The notes: generated by a model not told the origin, from the sequence alone. A stretch of 64,000 bases of DNA from an uncultured Dysosmobacter sp. (GCA_934590165.1 CAKTOO010000009.1:33030-97029), one strand, 5' to 3'; shown: positions 40,515-49,630, numbered from the stretch's first letter. Program-made: numbers and translations.

Positions 40515-43265
40515 TCACTGGTCGTGATACTCCTTGCAGGTGCACTTTTTCCACTTCAGGCCGCTGCCGCAGGGGCAGGGATCGTTGCGGCCGATTTTCA
40601 CGGACTTTTTGGGCTGCTTCTTGGGCTGAGTGCCGTCGCCGCCCACGTTTTCCACCATGCCCTTGGCAACCCGCTCCCGCTTGACCTCCTCGTCCTTCTT
40701 CAGACGGACGGAGTACAGCCGGCGGACGGTCTCGCTCTGGATAGCGGAGACCATCTCCTCAAACATGCTTAAAGACTCCTGCTTGTAGGCGATGACGGGA
40801 TCGGTGTTGGCGTAGGCCCGCAGGCGGATACCCTGCTTCAGGTCATCCATGGCGTCGATGTGGTCCATCCAGTATTCATCCACCACACGCAGCATGATGA
40901 CCCGCTCCAGCTCCCGCATGATGGGCGGTGTGATCTCGGCCTCCTTGGCCTCGTAAGTGGCCTCGGCGGCCTGGACAAAGGCGTCGGTGAAGTCCTCCTG
41001 GGTCTTGGCGGGAATGTCGGCCTCGGGGATCTGCACGGCGCCGGGCAGGAAGTAGGTGCCCTCCAGGCCCCGCAGCATCTCCCGGTAACCGGCGGCGTCC
41101 AGGGAAGCCTGCTCGCCGAAGGCCAGGGCCACGTGGTCGGCGATGGAGGTGCGCATCATGTTCAGCACGGTCTCCTTCAGGTCTTTGCCGTCCAGCACCT
41201 GACGGCGCTGGGCATAGATGATTTCCCGCTGCTTGTTCATGACATCGTCGTATTCCAGCACGGATTTCCGGGACTGGAAGTTCCGGGACTCCACGGTGGT
41301 CTGGGCGTTTTCAATGGCCTTGGTGAGCATCTTATTTTCGATGGGGGTGTCCTCGTCCAGGTCGAACTTCTCCATCATGTTGGTGATGCGCTCACCGCCG
41401 AACAGGCGCATGAGGTCATCTTCCAGAGAGATGTAGAACCGGGTCTCGCCGGGGTCGCCCTGGCGGCCGGCACGGCCGCGGAGCTGGTTGTCGATGCGGC
41501 GGGACTCGTGGCGCTCGGTGCCGATGATGAACAATCCGCCGGCGGCGCGGACCTGTTCGGCCTCGCTGGCGATCTCCGCCTTGTGCTGGGCCAGCTTCTG
41601 GGCAAACAGGGCCCGGGCGGCCAGAATGTCGGCGTTGTCGGTATCGGCGTAGCCGGTGGCGTCCACGATGACCTCTTCGGAATAACCGGCCTTCACCAGG
41701 TCGGCCCTGGCCAGGTACTCGGCGTTGCCGCCCAGCATGATGTCAGTGCCGCGGCCGGCCATGTTGGTGGCCACGGTGACGGCGCCCAGCTTGCCGGCCT
41801 GGGCCACGATCTCGGCTTCCTTCTCATGGTTCTTGGCGTTGAGGAGGTTGTGGGCGATGCCCTCCCGGGCCAGCAGATGGCTCAAAAGCTCGTTTTTCTC
41901 AATGGACACAGTGCCCACCAGTACAGGCTGGCCCTTGGCGTGGCACTCCTTGATCTGGGCGATGACGGCCCGGAACTTGCCTGCCTCGGTTTTGTACACC
42001 ACATCGTGGTGATCCACGCGCTGGTTGGGGCGGTTGGTGGGGATCTCCACGATGTCCAGGTTGTAGATGGTGCCGAACTCCTCCTGCTCCGTCATGGCGG
42101 TACCGGTCATGCCGGACAGCTTGTCGTACAGGCGGAAATAATTCTGGAAGGTAATGGTGGCCAGGGTCTTGTTCTCGCTGTTGACGTTGACATGCTCCTT
42201 GGCCTCGATGGCCTGGTGCAGGCCATTGGAGTAGCGGCGGCCGAACATGAGGCGGCCCGTGAACTCGTCCACGATGATGACCTCGCCGTCCTTCACCACG
42301 TAGTCCACGTCCCGCTTCATGGTGCCATGGGCCTTCAGGGCCTGGTTGATGTGGTGGCTGAGGGTGGAGTTGGAGGGGTCGGACAGGTTTTCCACGTGGA
42401 AGAATTCCTCCGCCTTGGAGATGCCCCGGGCGGTGAGGGTGGCGGTCTTGGCCTTTTCGTCCACCACATAGTCGGCGTCGATATTGACGTCTTCTTCCTC
42501 CTTGTTGTCCACCTGGACCACCACCTGCTTTTTCAGGCGGGAGACGAACATCTCCGCCATGTCGTACAACTGGGTGGACTTGTCGCCCTGGCCGGAGATG
42601 ATGAGGGGGGTGCGGGCCTCGTCGATGAGGATAGAGTCCACCTCGTCCACGATGGCAAAGGCATGACCCCGCTGCACCAGCTCGCTGGAGTAGATGCACA
42701 TGTTGTCCCGCAGGTAATCGAAGCCCATCTCGTTGTTGGTGCCGTAGGTGATATCGGCGGCATAGGCCTCCTGGCGCTGCTTGTTGGTAAGGCCGTGGAC
42801 GATGAGGCCCACCTTCAGCCCCAGGAAGCGGTGGACCTTGCCCATCCACTCGCTGTCGCGCTTGGCCAGATAGTCGTTGACGGTGACGATGTGGACGCCC
42901 CGGCCCGTCAGGGCGTTGAGGTAGGCGGGGAGGGTGGCCACCAGGGTCTTGCCTTCACCGGTCTTCATCTCGGCGATGCGGCCCTGGTGCAGCACGATGC
43001 CGCCCACCAGCTGCACCCGGTAGGGGCGCATTCCCAGCACGCGGTCGGCGGCCTCCCGCACGGTGGCAAAGGCCTCCGGCAGAATATCGTCCAGCGTTTC
43101 GCCGTTTTGGAGGCGCGCCTTGAACTCGGCGGTTTTTGCCTGCAATTGGGCGTCGGTCATGGCCTTGTACTCATCGGCCATGGCCTCGATCTTATCCACG
43201 ATGGGATAGATGGATTTCAGCTCCCGGGAACTGTAATCGCCAAACAGTTTTTTCATCAGACCCAT
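40515..43265 (-). CDS. secA: Preprotein translocase ATPase SecA
   Basis: 916 residues, full length. Walker A lies in 'MKTGEGKTLVA' (about residues 98-108), the DEAD-like box in 'IVDEVDSILIDEART', and the second ATP half has 'GRGTDIMLGGNAEY'. It ends with the SEC-C zinc motif 'CPCGSGLKWKKC' for SecB/lipid contact. It drives Sec-dependent export through SecYEG. The first ATG (43265) is used; AAAGGA lies 13 bases upstream, slightly far, and a second Met follows three codons later. The promoter is at 43347-43375. Confidence 0.97.
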   Translation of the reverse strand: MGLMKKLFGDYSSRELKSIYPIVDKIEAMADEYKAMTDAQLQAKTAEFKARLQNGETLDDILPEAFATVREAADRVLGMRPYRVQLVGGIVLHQGRIAEMKTGEGKTLVATLPAYLNALTGRGVHIVTVNDYLAKRDSEWMGKVHRFLGLKVGLIVHGLTNKQRQEAYAADITYGTNNEMGFDYLRDNMCIYSSELVQRGHAFAIVDEVDSILIDEARTPLIISGQGDKSTQLYDMAEMFVSRLKKQVVVQVDNKEEEDVNIDADYVVDEKAKTATLTARGISKAEEFFHVENLSDPSNSTLSHHINQALKAHGTMKRDVDYVVKDGEVIIVDEFTGRLMFGRRYSNGLHQAIEAKEHVNVNSENKTLATITFQNYFRLYDKLSGMTGTAMTEQEEFGTIYNLDIVEIPTNRPNQRVDHHDVVYKTEAGKFRAVIAQIKECHAKGQPVLVGTVSIEKNELLSHLLAREGIAHNLLNAKNHEKEAEIVAQAGKLGAVTVATNMAGRGTDIMLGGNAEYLARADLVKAGYSEEVIVDATGYADTDNADILAARALFAQKLAQHKAEIASEAEQVRAAGGLFIIGTERHESRRIDNQLRGRAGRQGDPGETRFYISLEDDLMRLFGGERITNMMEKFDLDEDTPIENKMLTKAIENAQTTVESRNFQSRKSVLEYDDVMNKQREIIYAQRRQVLDGKDLKETVLNMMRTSIADHVALAFGEQASLDAAGYREMLRGLEGTYFLPGAVQIPEADIPAKTQEDFTDAFVQAAEATYEAKEAEITPPIMRELERVIMLRVVDEYWMDHIDAMDDLKQGIRLRAYANTDPVIAYKQESLSMFEEMVSAIQSETVRRLYSVRLKKDEEVKRERVAKGMVENVGGDGTQPKKQPKKSVKIGRNDPCPCGSGLKWKKCTCKEYHDQ

Positions 43266-43346
43266 AATGTATAAAACATCCTTTCCGTTTTCGGCTCTTT
43301 CCTGAGAAAGGGAAGAAATTTTCGCGGCTCATAAAAAAGCAAGCAT

Positions 43347-43375
43347 AGCATACCACAAAAAGCCAGAGATTGCAA
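43347..43375 (-). promoter_or_regulatory. Promoter of secA
   Basis: On the minus strand TTGCAA, 17 bases, TATGCT with a TG one base before it. The leader is about 75 bases. Confidence 0.65.
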
Positions 43376-43519
43376 AGAAAAACGGGAATTTCTCAAAAAG
43401 TTCACAATTGAAAAACGTTTTCCCGCCCGGTTCTCCGCAAAAGAGAGCACCTGACGGCGGCGGATGTTTTTTCGGGGCGGTGGAACCATTAAAACCGGAC
43501 ATTTTCCCGAAAACGTCGA

Positions 43520-43548
43520 TTGTGCTTTTCCATGGGGCATGGTACAAT
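43520..43548 (+). promoter_or_regulatory. Promoter of beta-CASP hydrolase gene
   Basis: TTGTGC, 17 bases, TACAAT. It lies in the 334-bp divergent gap between secA and this gene, which otherwise shows nothing clear. Confidence 0.65.
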
Positions 43549-43599
43549 GAGACCAAGAAAAAAGACCCGGCGGATTCAGAACGACAAGGAGGGTTCCCT

Positions 43600-45207
43600 A
43601 TGAAGCTCAGCTTTTTCGGCGCTGACCAGTGCGTGACCGGCAGCTGCCACTGTCTGGAAGTGAATGGCAAGCGCATCCTGGTGGACTGCGGATTGCAGCA
43701 GGGACGGGACGAGGTGTCCAACGCGGAGTTTCCCTTCGCGGCGGGCAGCATCGACTGCGTGCTGGTGACCCATGCCCACATCGACCACTCCGGCCGCATC
43801 CCCATGCTCATCAAGCAGGGCTTTCAGGGCCGCATCCTCACCACCCGCCTGACGGCGGACCTGCTGGACATCATGCTGCTGGACTCCGCCCACATCCAGG
43901 AACAGGACGCCGAGTGGAAAAACCGCAAGGCGGAGCGCTCCGGCGCCCCCCGGGTAGAGCCGCTGTACACCATCGAGGATGCTTCCCGCGTCCGGGAGTT
44001 CATGACCACCTGCGAATATGGGGAAAAGGTGGAGCTGTTTGACGGCGTGACGGTGGAATTTGTGGATGCCGGCCATCTGCTGGGCTCCGCCAGCATCGTC
44101 GTGGACGCGGAGGAGAACGGCACTGCCAAGCGGCTGGTGTTCTCCGGTGACCTGGGCAACGTCAATCAGCCCATCATCCGGGACCCGGTCCACATCCACG
44201 GGGCGGACTACGTGGTCATGGAATCTACCTACGGCGACCGCAACCACACGGAGGCGTGGAGCTATACCGATGACCTGGCGGATATCATCGACAAGACCAT
44301 CGCCCGGGGCGGCAACGTGGTCATTCCCTCTTTCGCCGTGGGCCGCACCCAGGAGCTGCTGTACTTCATTCGGGAGATCAAGGATAAGGGAATGGTAAAG
44401 TCCAACCCGGACTTCCCGGTGTATATCGACTCTCCCCTGGCGAAAAAGGCCACCACCATTTTTACCGGCAACCTGCATGGCTACCTGGATGAGGATGCCC
44501 TGGCCCTGGTGCAGGACGGCACCCATATGTTTAACTTCACCAATCTCCGGATGACGGAGACCAGTGAGGAGTCCAAGGCCCTGAACATGGACCCCACGCC
44601 CAAGGTCATCATCTCCGCCTCCGGCATGTGCGACGCCGGCCGCATCCGCCACCACCTGAAGCATAACCTCTGGCGGAGGGAGTGCACTGTGGTGTTTGTG
44701 GGCTACCAGGGGGAGGGCACCCTGGGCCGTACCCTGCTGGAGGGCGCCAAAAGCGTGAAGCTCTTCGGCGAGGAGATCGCCGTCAACGCCGAGATCGTGA
44801 ATTTCCAGGGCCTTTCCTCCCACGCCGACCGGGACCACCTCATCAGCTGGATCTCCGATTTCAAGGAACCGAAGCCCCAGCATGTTTTCGTGGTCCACGG
44901 CGACCGGGAGGTGGCGCCTTTCTTTGCCCAGACGGTGACCGGACTGGGCTTCACGGCCCATGCGCCTCAGTATACGGAGGTCTATGACCTCATCGCCGAC
45001 ACCGTGGTGCAAAAGGGCTACCTACCGGAGCGGAAGGTCAAGAGCTTTACCGCCGGCGGTGCCAAGTCCAGCGCGGCTTACGAGCGGCTGGTGGCTGTGG
45101 GCGAGATGCTCATGGCGTCCATCAAGCGCAGCAAGGGCCGGGACAACAAGTCCCTGGCCCGGTTCGCCGACCAGCTGCGCCAGCTGCTGGAGAAGTGGGA
45201 GGCGTGA
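43600..45207 (+). CDS. Beta-CASP MBL-fold hydrolase (CPSF-like exonuclease family)
   Basis: A 535-residue metallo-beta-lactamase/beta-CASP protein. Metal motif 'THAHIDHSGRIP' (about residues 55-66), 'GAGH/DAGHLLGSA', 'FSGDLGN' and 'SSHADRDHL' with the RMMBL C-terminal domain give the full motif order. Bacterial members of this YSH1 type process or degrade RNA, though the substrate is not known in Clostridia. It differs from RNase J in lacking its C-terminal domain. AAGGAGG precedes the ATG; the upstream frame extension is not used. Confidence 0.9.
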   Translation: MKLSFFGADQCVTGSCHCLEVNGKRILVDCGLQQGRDEVSNAEFPFAAGSIDCVLVTHAHIDHSGRIPMLIKQGFQGRILTTRLTADLLDIMLLDSAHIQEQDAEWKNRKAERSGAPRVEPLYTIEDASRVREFMTTCEYGEKVELFDGVTVEFVDAGHLLGSASIVVDAEENGTAKRLVFSGDLGNVNQPIIRDPVHIHGADYVVMESTYGDRNHTEAWSYTDDLADIIDKTIARGGNVVIPSFAVGRTQELLYFIREIKDKGMVKSNPDFPVYIDSPLAKKATTIFTGNLHGYLDEDALALVQDGTHMFNFTNLRMTETSEESKALNMDPTPKVIISASGMCDAGRIRHHLKHNLWRRECTVVFVGYQGEGTLGRTLLEGAKSVKLFGEEIAVNAEIVNFQGLSSHADRDHLISWISDFKEPKPQHVFVVHGDREVAPFFAQTVTGLGFTAHAPQYTEVYDLIADTVVQKGYLPERKVKSFTAGGAKSSAAYERLVAVGEMLMASIKRSKGRDNKSLARFADQLRQLLEKWEA

Positions 45208-45209
45208 GC

Positions 45210-45452
45210 TTATCCAAGCTCCCGGCAAAGGGCGAAGGCGGAGAGGAACATGGCCTCCAGCTGCCGCTGCTTCTCCAGGACGTCGTGATACTTTTTGAAG
45301 GTGTCCCGGGCGTCCGGGGTGAGGGAGCCGCGGAGGTCGCCTGACAGGCGGTCCAGGAGGTTGCTGATGTTCCGGTATTCCGGCGTGGTCAGCCGGGTGG
45401 TGAAGCCGGTGTCCATGGCGTAGTCGTAGAGGAGATTCATCAATGGGGTCAT
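45210..45452 (-). CDS. Small helical protein divergent from XRE regulator
   Basis: 80 residues from the ATG at 45452, with GGAGG about nine bases upstream; a TTG five codons earlier is less likely because it overlaps that site. It is all-helical in appearance and soluble, with 'LSGDLRGSLTPDARDTFKKYHDVLEKQRQLEAMFLSAFALCREL'-type heptads. It has some resemblance to small clostridial DUF6809-like proteins, which is not certain. It shares a symmetric operator with the divergent XRE gene, suggesting it is the regulator's target. Confidence 0.65.
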   Translation of the reverse strand: MTPLMNLLYDYAMDTGFTTRLTTPEYRNISNLLDRLSGDLRGSLTPDARDTFKKYHDVLEKQRQLEAMFLSAFALCRELG

Positions 45453-45469
45453 GAGAGATACCTCCAAAC

Positions 45470-45514
45470 GGAACTATATGTTCTTATTATACAGGAACAT
45501 ATAGTTCCTGCCAA
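45470..45514. promoter_or_regulatory. Symmetric XRE operator and minus-strand promoter
   Basis: GGAACTATATGTTC (45470-45483) and GAACATATAGTTCC (45495-45508) are exact inverted copies separated by 11 bp, and each is itself a GAAC-N5-GTTC palindrome. On the minus strand a promoter TTGGCA (45509-45514), 17 bases, TATAAT (45486-45491) is embedded, so the second half-site fills its spacer. Confidence 0.85.
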
Positions 45515-45524
45515 GGAGAAAAGA

Positions 45525-45737
45525 ATGGAAAATTTTGCGGTTCGTTTGAAAGAGTTACGAACAGAATATAAGATATCGCAGAAAGACTTAGCGGAAAAGC
45601 TGGGGATTTCGGACCGGGCTTATCGGTATTATGAAGAAGGAAAGCGGTATCCGGACTTTCAGGGATTACTGACACTGGCAGATTGCTTTCAGGTGTCATT
45701 GGATTATCTCGTTGGCCGCAGCGAGAGGCGGAAGTGA
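45525..45737 (+). CDS. XRE-family helix-turn-helix regulator
   Basis: 70 residues, almost wholly one HTH domain: 'RLKELRTEYKISQKDLAEKLGISDRAYRYYEEGKRYPDFQGLLTLADCFQVSLDYLVGR'. AAGGAG is seven bases before the ATG. The base composition is visibly more AT-rich than neighbouring genes, hinting at transfer. It most likely binds the two GAAC/GTTC sites immediately upstream and controls itself and the divergent 80-residue gene. Confidence 0.92.
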   Translation: MENFAVRLKELRTEYKISQKDLAEKLGISDRAYRYYEEGKRYPDFQGLLTLADCFQVSLDYLVGRSERRK

Positions 45738-46217
45738 CAACGCCGATGGGCGTTGGGCAGATGCGCCCCCATTTCTCTCTTGGAGAGAGAAACGGCCGCG
45801 CCCGGTCAAAGAGAGACATTGGAGGGGGATTTCGTGATTCCCCCTCCAAACCACCCCTTAAAACGACCAAAAGAGGGGGCTGCGGCCCCCTCTTTGGAAA
45901 CTCTCCCAACGGAGCGGCAGCGGGGCTAAAAGTGGGGCGCTGCGATAAGCACCCCGGAATTTGCGGAAGCGTCACAACTTGCGGCATAAGTGTAATTTGA
46001 TAAGAGCGTTTCAGCGCACCTGGATGGAGCTGGGCAAGTCTGCGGAAAGCTGGCTGACAGCCGTCCGCATCCCCAAACTTGCCCGAACGGGCAAGTTTGG
46101 ATGAAAAGCGTTTTTCTTTTGGACCGTGCACGGCCCGTTTTCTTTTTCAAGAAAAAAGAAAATGGGGGGTGCAATCCCCCAGCCATGCTGATGGCTGTGT
46201 GAAAACCGAGGAACCAT
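45738..46217. repeat. 480-bp non-coding region packed with palindromes
   Basis: No gene is supported. Hairpins in order: ACGCC..GGCGT; TTGGAGGGGGA / TCCCCCTCCAA (about 45820-45850); AAAGAGGGGGC / GCCCCCTCTTT (about 45870-45897); CCAAACTTGCCC / GGGCAAGTTTGG (about 46073-46101); and GGGGG / CCCCC near 46165-46182. The density suggests a degenerate or repeated intergenic element. Confidence 0.6.
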
Positions 46218-47567
46218 ATGGAACAGTTAAAAGAAAACAGCATCTATACCGGCACCGTGGAGGGCTACTCCAGCGAGGGCCTTGGCATCGTGCGCCTGGA
46301 CGGCGCCGTGGTGTTCGTCCCCCGTACGGTGCGGGGGGAGGAGATCGACCTGCGCATTACAAAGGTCATGAAGACCTGCGCCGCCGGCGAGGTGGTAAAG
46401 CTCCGCAAAGCATCCCCGGAGCGGACGAAGCCGGAGTGTCCCTATTTCGGCCAGTGCGGCGGCTGTGACTTCCAGCACATGAGCTACACGGAGGAGCTGC
46501 GGGCCAAGCGCCAGCGGGTCCAGGACGCCCTGACCCGCCTGGGAGGCACGGACCTCCAGGTGGAGGAGATTTTGGGGGCAAAGGACCCCACCCACTACCG
46601 CAACAAGAGCCAGTACCCCGTGGGCCCCGGCGGTACCATCGGCTTTTACAAGGCCCGCAGCCACCAGGTGGTGGGCGTGGACTGCTGTCTCATCCAGTCA
46701 GAGACCTCCGACAAAACGGCCAAGGCCGTGGGGGACTGGATGCGGCGGTATAAAATTTCCGCCTATGATGAGCGCACCGGCAAGGGCCTGGTGCGGCATA
46801 TCTACGTTCGGGTGAACCGAAAAGGTGAGAGCCTTTGCTGCGTGGTGGCCAATGGCAAGCAGCTGCCCCGGGAGCCGGAACTGGTGGCTTTCATCCGGGC
46901 GGCGGCGCCCAGGACCGTGGGCGTGGTGCTGAACACGAATACAAAAAAGGGCAACGTCATCCTGGGAGAAAAGTACCGTACCCTCTGGGGACAGGATTTC
47001 CTGATGGACACCCTCTGCGGCCTCCGGTTCAAGCTGTCCGTCCCCTCCTTTTACCAGGTGAACCGGGACCAGGCGGAGGTGCTGTACGGCAAGGCCCTGG
47101 AGTTTGCCGGACTGACGGGGGAGGAAACGGTGCTGGACCTGTACTGCGGCACCGGCACCATCACCCTCTGCATGGCGGCGAAGGCGAAACAGGTCATCGG
47201 CGCGGAGATCGTGCCCCCTGCTATCGCGGACGCCAAGGAAAACGCGGCGCGCAACGGCATTGAAAACGCGGAATTTTTCTGCGGTGACGCGGCGGACATC
47301 GCCGCCAAGCTGGAGCAGGACGGCCTGCGGCCGGACGTTATCACCGTGGACCCGCCCCGGAAGGGCCTCAGTCCGGAGGTCATCGTCTCCGTGGCGGCCA
47401 TGGGGCCGGAGCGGGTAGTGTATGTCTCCTGCGACCCCGCCACCTTGGGCCGGGATGTGAAGCTCTTCGCGGAGCTGGGCTACCAGGCTGTCCGCGCCTG
47501 CGCCGTGGATATGTTCCCCGGCACCCGCCATGTGGAGACGGTGGCGGAACTGGTCCGGGTGAAATAA
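46218..47567 (+). CDS. rlmD: 23S rRNA (uracil-1939-C5)-methyltransferase RlmD
   Basis: 449 residues. A TRAM RNA-binding domain at the N terminus is followed by the Fe-S cysteines in 'CPYFGQCGGC' (about residues 74-83), a SAM-binding 'DLYCGTGT' (about residues 309-316) and the catalytic nucleophile in 'VSCDPATLGRD' near residue 403. This architecture is RumA/RlmD or its TrmA-like paralogue RlmCD; Gram-positive bacteria often have a dual-specificity enzyme. The exact uridine is therefore not certain. Confidence 0.92.
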   Translation: MEQLKENSIYTGTVEGYSSEGLGIVRLDGAVVFVPRTVRGEEIDLRITKVMKTCAAGEVVKLRKASPERTKPECPYFGQCGGCDFQHMSYTEELRAKRQRVQDALTRLGGTDLQVEEILGAKDPTHYRNKSQYPVGPGGTIGFYKARSHQVVGVDCCLIQSETSDKTAKAVGDWMRRYKISAYDERTGKGLVRHIYVRVNRKGESLCCVVANGKQLPREPELVAFIRAAAPRTVGVVLNTNTKKGNVILGEKYRTLWGQDFLMDTLCGLRFKLSVPSFYQVNRDQAEVLYGKALEFAGLTGEETVLDLYCGTGTITLCMAAKAKQVIGAEIVPPAIADAKENAARNGIENAEFFCGDAADIAAKLEQDGLRPDVITVDPPRKGLSPEVIVSVAAMGPERVVYVSCDPATLGRDVKLFAELGYQAVRACAVDMFPGTRHVETVAELVRVK

Positions 47568-47582
47568 TGGACTTGTTTTGGG

Positions 47583-47611
47583 TTGACAAAACAGGGAAAA
47601 TGCCATAAACT
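47583..47611 (+). promoter_or_regulatory. Promoter of thi transporter operon
   Basis: TTGACA, 17 bases, TAAACT, just ahead of the TPP aptamer. Confidence 0.75.
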
Positions 47612-47621
47612 AACAAACTGA

Positions 47622-47716
47622 CAACAGGGGAGCCCGAAGGGACGGGCTGAGAGGCGGATGTTTTCCGTGACCCATTACACCTGATCTGGATCATGCCAGC
47701 GTAGGGAGCATACCGA
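47622..47716 (+). ncRNA. TPP riboswitch (THI element)
   Basis: Shows the conserved aptamer blocks in order: ACAGGGGAGCCC, GGGCTGAGAGG, ACCC-TT/ACACCTGATCTGGATCATGCC region and CAGCGTAGGGA. A terminator hairpin follows before the transporter genes, so TPP binding should stop transcription. Confidence 0.97.
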
Positions 47717-47734
47717 ATACGTTGCAAAACGATT

Positions 47735-47773
47735 GAAATGCCTTCGCCGGAATGAACGGCGAAGGCATTTTTC
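47735..47773 (+). terminator. TPP-riboswitch expression-platform terminator
   Basis: AAATGCCTTCGCCG / CGGCGAAGGCATTT stem with 7-base loop and TTTTT. Confidence 0.92.
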
Positions 47774-47796
47774 GCGAAGGAGGTGGGGTGCGCTTT

Positions 47797-48570
47797 ATGA
47801 AGACCTTACGGGCGGTCCTGGGACGGAAAGGACCGGCCATCCTGGCTGTCGGCCTGCTGCTGGCAGCTTGGCAGGCAGTGTCCGCCAGCGGCCTTGTGCC
47901 GGCCTATATGCTGCCGGCGCCCACGGATGTGGTCCGGGCGTTCTGGACGGATGCGCCCCAGCTGTGGGAGCACAGCTGTATCACCCTGCAGGAGGCGTTT
48001 TACGGCCTGGCCCTGGGCACGGTCATCGGATTTTTCCTGGCGGTGCTCATGGATACCTTTGATTTTTTGTACCGGGCCATCTATCCCATCCTGGTGATTT
48101 TGCAGACCATCCCCTCGGTGGCCATCGCGCCCCTTTTGGTGCTGTGGTTCGGCTACGAGATGACGCCCAAGATTATTTTGATTGTAGTGTCCTCCTGCTT
48201 CCCGGTGACTGTGGGCGTGCTGGACGGTTTCCGGGCGGTGGACCGGGACTCCATCGACCTGCTGCGCTCCATGGGAGCCGGACGCTGGAAGATCTTCCGG
48301 TACATCAAGCTCCCCTCCGCCGTGCCGCAGTTTTTCTCGGGCCTGCGGATCGCCGCGGCCTATGCCGTGGTGGGAGCGGTCATCGCCGAGTGGCTGGGCG
48401 GCTTCGGCGGCCTGGGTGTCTATATGACCCGGGTGAAAAAGGCCTTTGCCTTTGACAAAATGTTCGCCGTCATATTTCTTATCTCCGCCATCTCCCTGGC
48501 GTTGATGGCGGCGGTGGACCTGGCGGAGCGGCTGTGCACGCCGTACCGCCATCTGGATAAAAAATCTTGA
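47797..48570 (+). CDS. thiX: ABC transporter permease, thiamine pyrimidine-precursor type (ThiX-like)
   Basis: 257 residues from ATG 47797 (a GTG at 47788 is closer to AAGGAGG and equally possible). It is a BPD_transp_1 permease of the SsuC/TauC/ThiX class with about six helices and the EAA-loop 'DLLRSMGAGRWKIFRYIKLPSAVPQFFSGLRIA'-type region. Control by a TPP riboswitch and pairing with a ThiY-like binding protein indicate import of a formyl-aminomethylpyrimidine precursor. Confidence 0.9.
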   Translation: MKTLRAVLGRKGPAILAVGLLLAAWQAVSASGLVPAYMLPAPTDVVRAFWTDAPQLWEHSCITLQEAFYGLALGTVIGFFLAVLMDTFDFLYRAIYPILVILQTIPSVAIAPLLVLWFGYEMTPKIILIVVSSCFPVTVGVLDGFRAVDRDSIDLLRSMGAGRWKIFRYIKLPSAVPQFFSGLRIAAAYAVVGAVIAEWLGGFGGLGVYMTRVKKAFAFDKMFAVIFLISAISLALMAAVDLAERLCTPYRHLDKKS

Positions 48571-48594
48571 TTTTGAAAGAAAGGGACCCAACAT

Positions 48595-49629
48595 ATGAAA
48601 AGAACAAAGATCATGAAAAGAACAAAGATCACCGCCCTGCTGCTGGCGGCGGCACTGACCCTAAGCCTGGCCGGCTGCGGCGCGAAAAAGACCGGCGGGG
48701 AGGAAGCCGGTTTGAAGGAACTGACCTTCGTGCTGGACTGGACCCCCAACACCAATCATACCGGCGTATACGCCGCCATTGCCAACGGCTACTTTGAGGA
48801 GGCGGGCCTCAGTGTGAAGGTGGTCCAGCCTGCCGAGGATGGCGCCGAGATGATGGTCGCTTCCGGTCAGGCCCAATTCGGCGTGTCCGCCCAGGGCAAG
48901 ATGGCCGACGCTCTTGGCGGCGATTCCCCCATGCCCATCACGGCTGTGGCGGCGGTGCTGCAGCATAACACCGCCGGCATCATCTCCCGGAAGGGAGAGG
49001 GCATGGACCGGCCCAAGGGCATGGAGGGTCACAAATACGCCACCTGGGACCAGGCTGTGGAAAAGGCCGTGCTGCGGCAGGTGGTGGAGAGCGACGGCGG
49101 TAATTTTGACCAGGTGGAGCTGATCCCCTCCACGGTGACAGACGCCGTGTCCGGCCTGGAAAGCCGCTCCGTGGACGCCATCTGGGTGTTCTACGGCTGG
49201 GAGGGCATCGCCTGCCAGGTGGCGGGGCTGGAGACGGATTTCTTCGCCCTGAAGGACATCGATCCGGTCTTTGACTACTACACGCCCCTTATCATTGCCA
49301 ATGACAGCTTTCTGGAGGAGGACCCGGACACTGCCAAGGCCTTTATGGCGGCGGTGAGCAAGGGCTACCAGTTCGCGGCGGAGCATCCGGAGGAGGCCGC
49401 GGACATCCTCATGGCGGCGGCGCCGGAGCTGAAGGACAGCCAGGACCTGGTGGTGGCAAGCCAGAAGTACCTGGCGGAGCAGTACACCGCCGATGCCTCC
49501 CGCTGGGGTGAGATCGATCCGGAGCGGTGGAGCGCCTACTTTACGTGGCTCAATGACAATGACCTGCTGGAAAAGGGCGACATTGACCCCAACGCCGGCT
49601 TCACCAACGACTTCCTGCCGGAGGCCTGA
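48595..49629 (+). CDS. thiY: Pyrimidine-precursor-binding lipoprotein (ThiY/NMT1 type)
   Basis: A 344-residue NMT1/THI5-like binding protein. A lipoprotein signal ends at 'LAGCG'; the mature part begins 'LTFVLDWTPNTNHTGVYAAIANGYFEEAGL', the ThiY hallmark. In Bacillus relatives ThiY binds N-formyl-4-amino-5-aminomethyl-2-methylpyrimidine. The first 18 bases are duplicated in tandem (48595-48612 and 48613-48630), giving MKRTKI twice and two possible ATG starts. It is 24 bp after the permease gene. Confidence 0.92.
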   Translation: MKRTKIMKRTKITALLLAAALTLSLAGCGAKKTGGEEAGLKELTFVLDWTPNTNHTGVYAAIANGYFEEAGLSVKVVQPAEDGAEMMVASGQAQFGVSAQGKMADALGGDSPMPITAVAAVLQHNTAGIISRKGEGMDRPKGMEGHKYATWDQAVEKAVLRQVVESDGGNFDQVELIPSTVTDAVSGLESRSVDAIWVFYGWEGIACQVAGLETDFFALKDIDPVFDYYTPLIIANDSFLEEDPDTAKAFMAAVSKGYQFAAEHPEEAADILMAAAPELKDSQDLVVASQKYLAEQYTADASRWGEIDPERWSAYFTWLNDNDLLEKGDIDPNAGFTNDFLPEA

Positions 49630-49630
49630 G

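Noticed and set aside
40028..40684. Plus-strand frame downstream of secA
   Set aside because: It reads antisense through the secA tail and its duplicate; no start context and repetitive low-complexity product.
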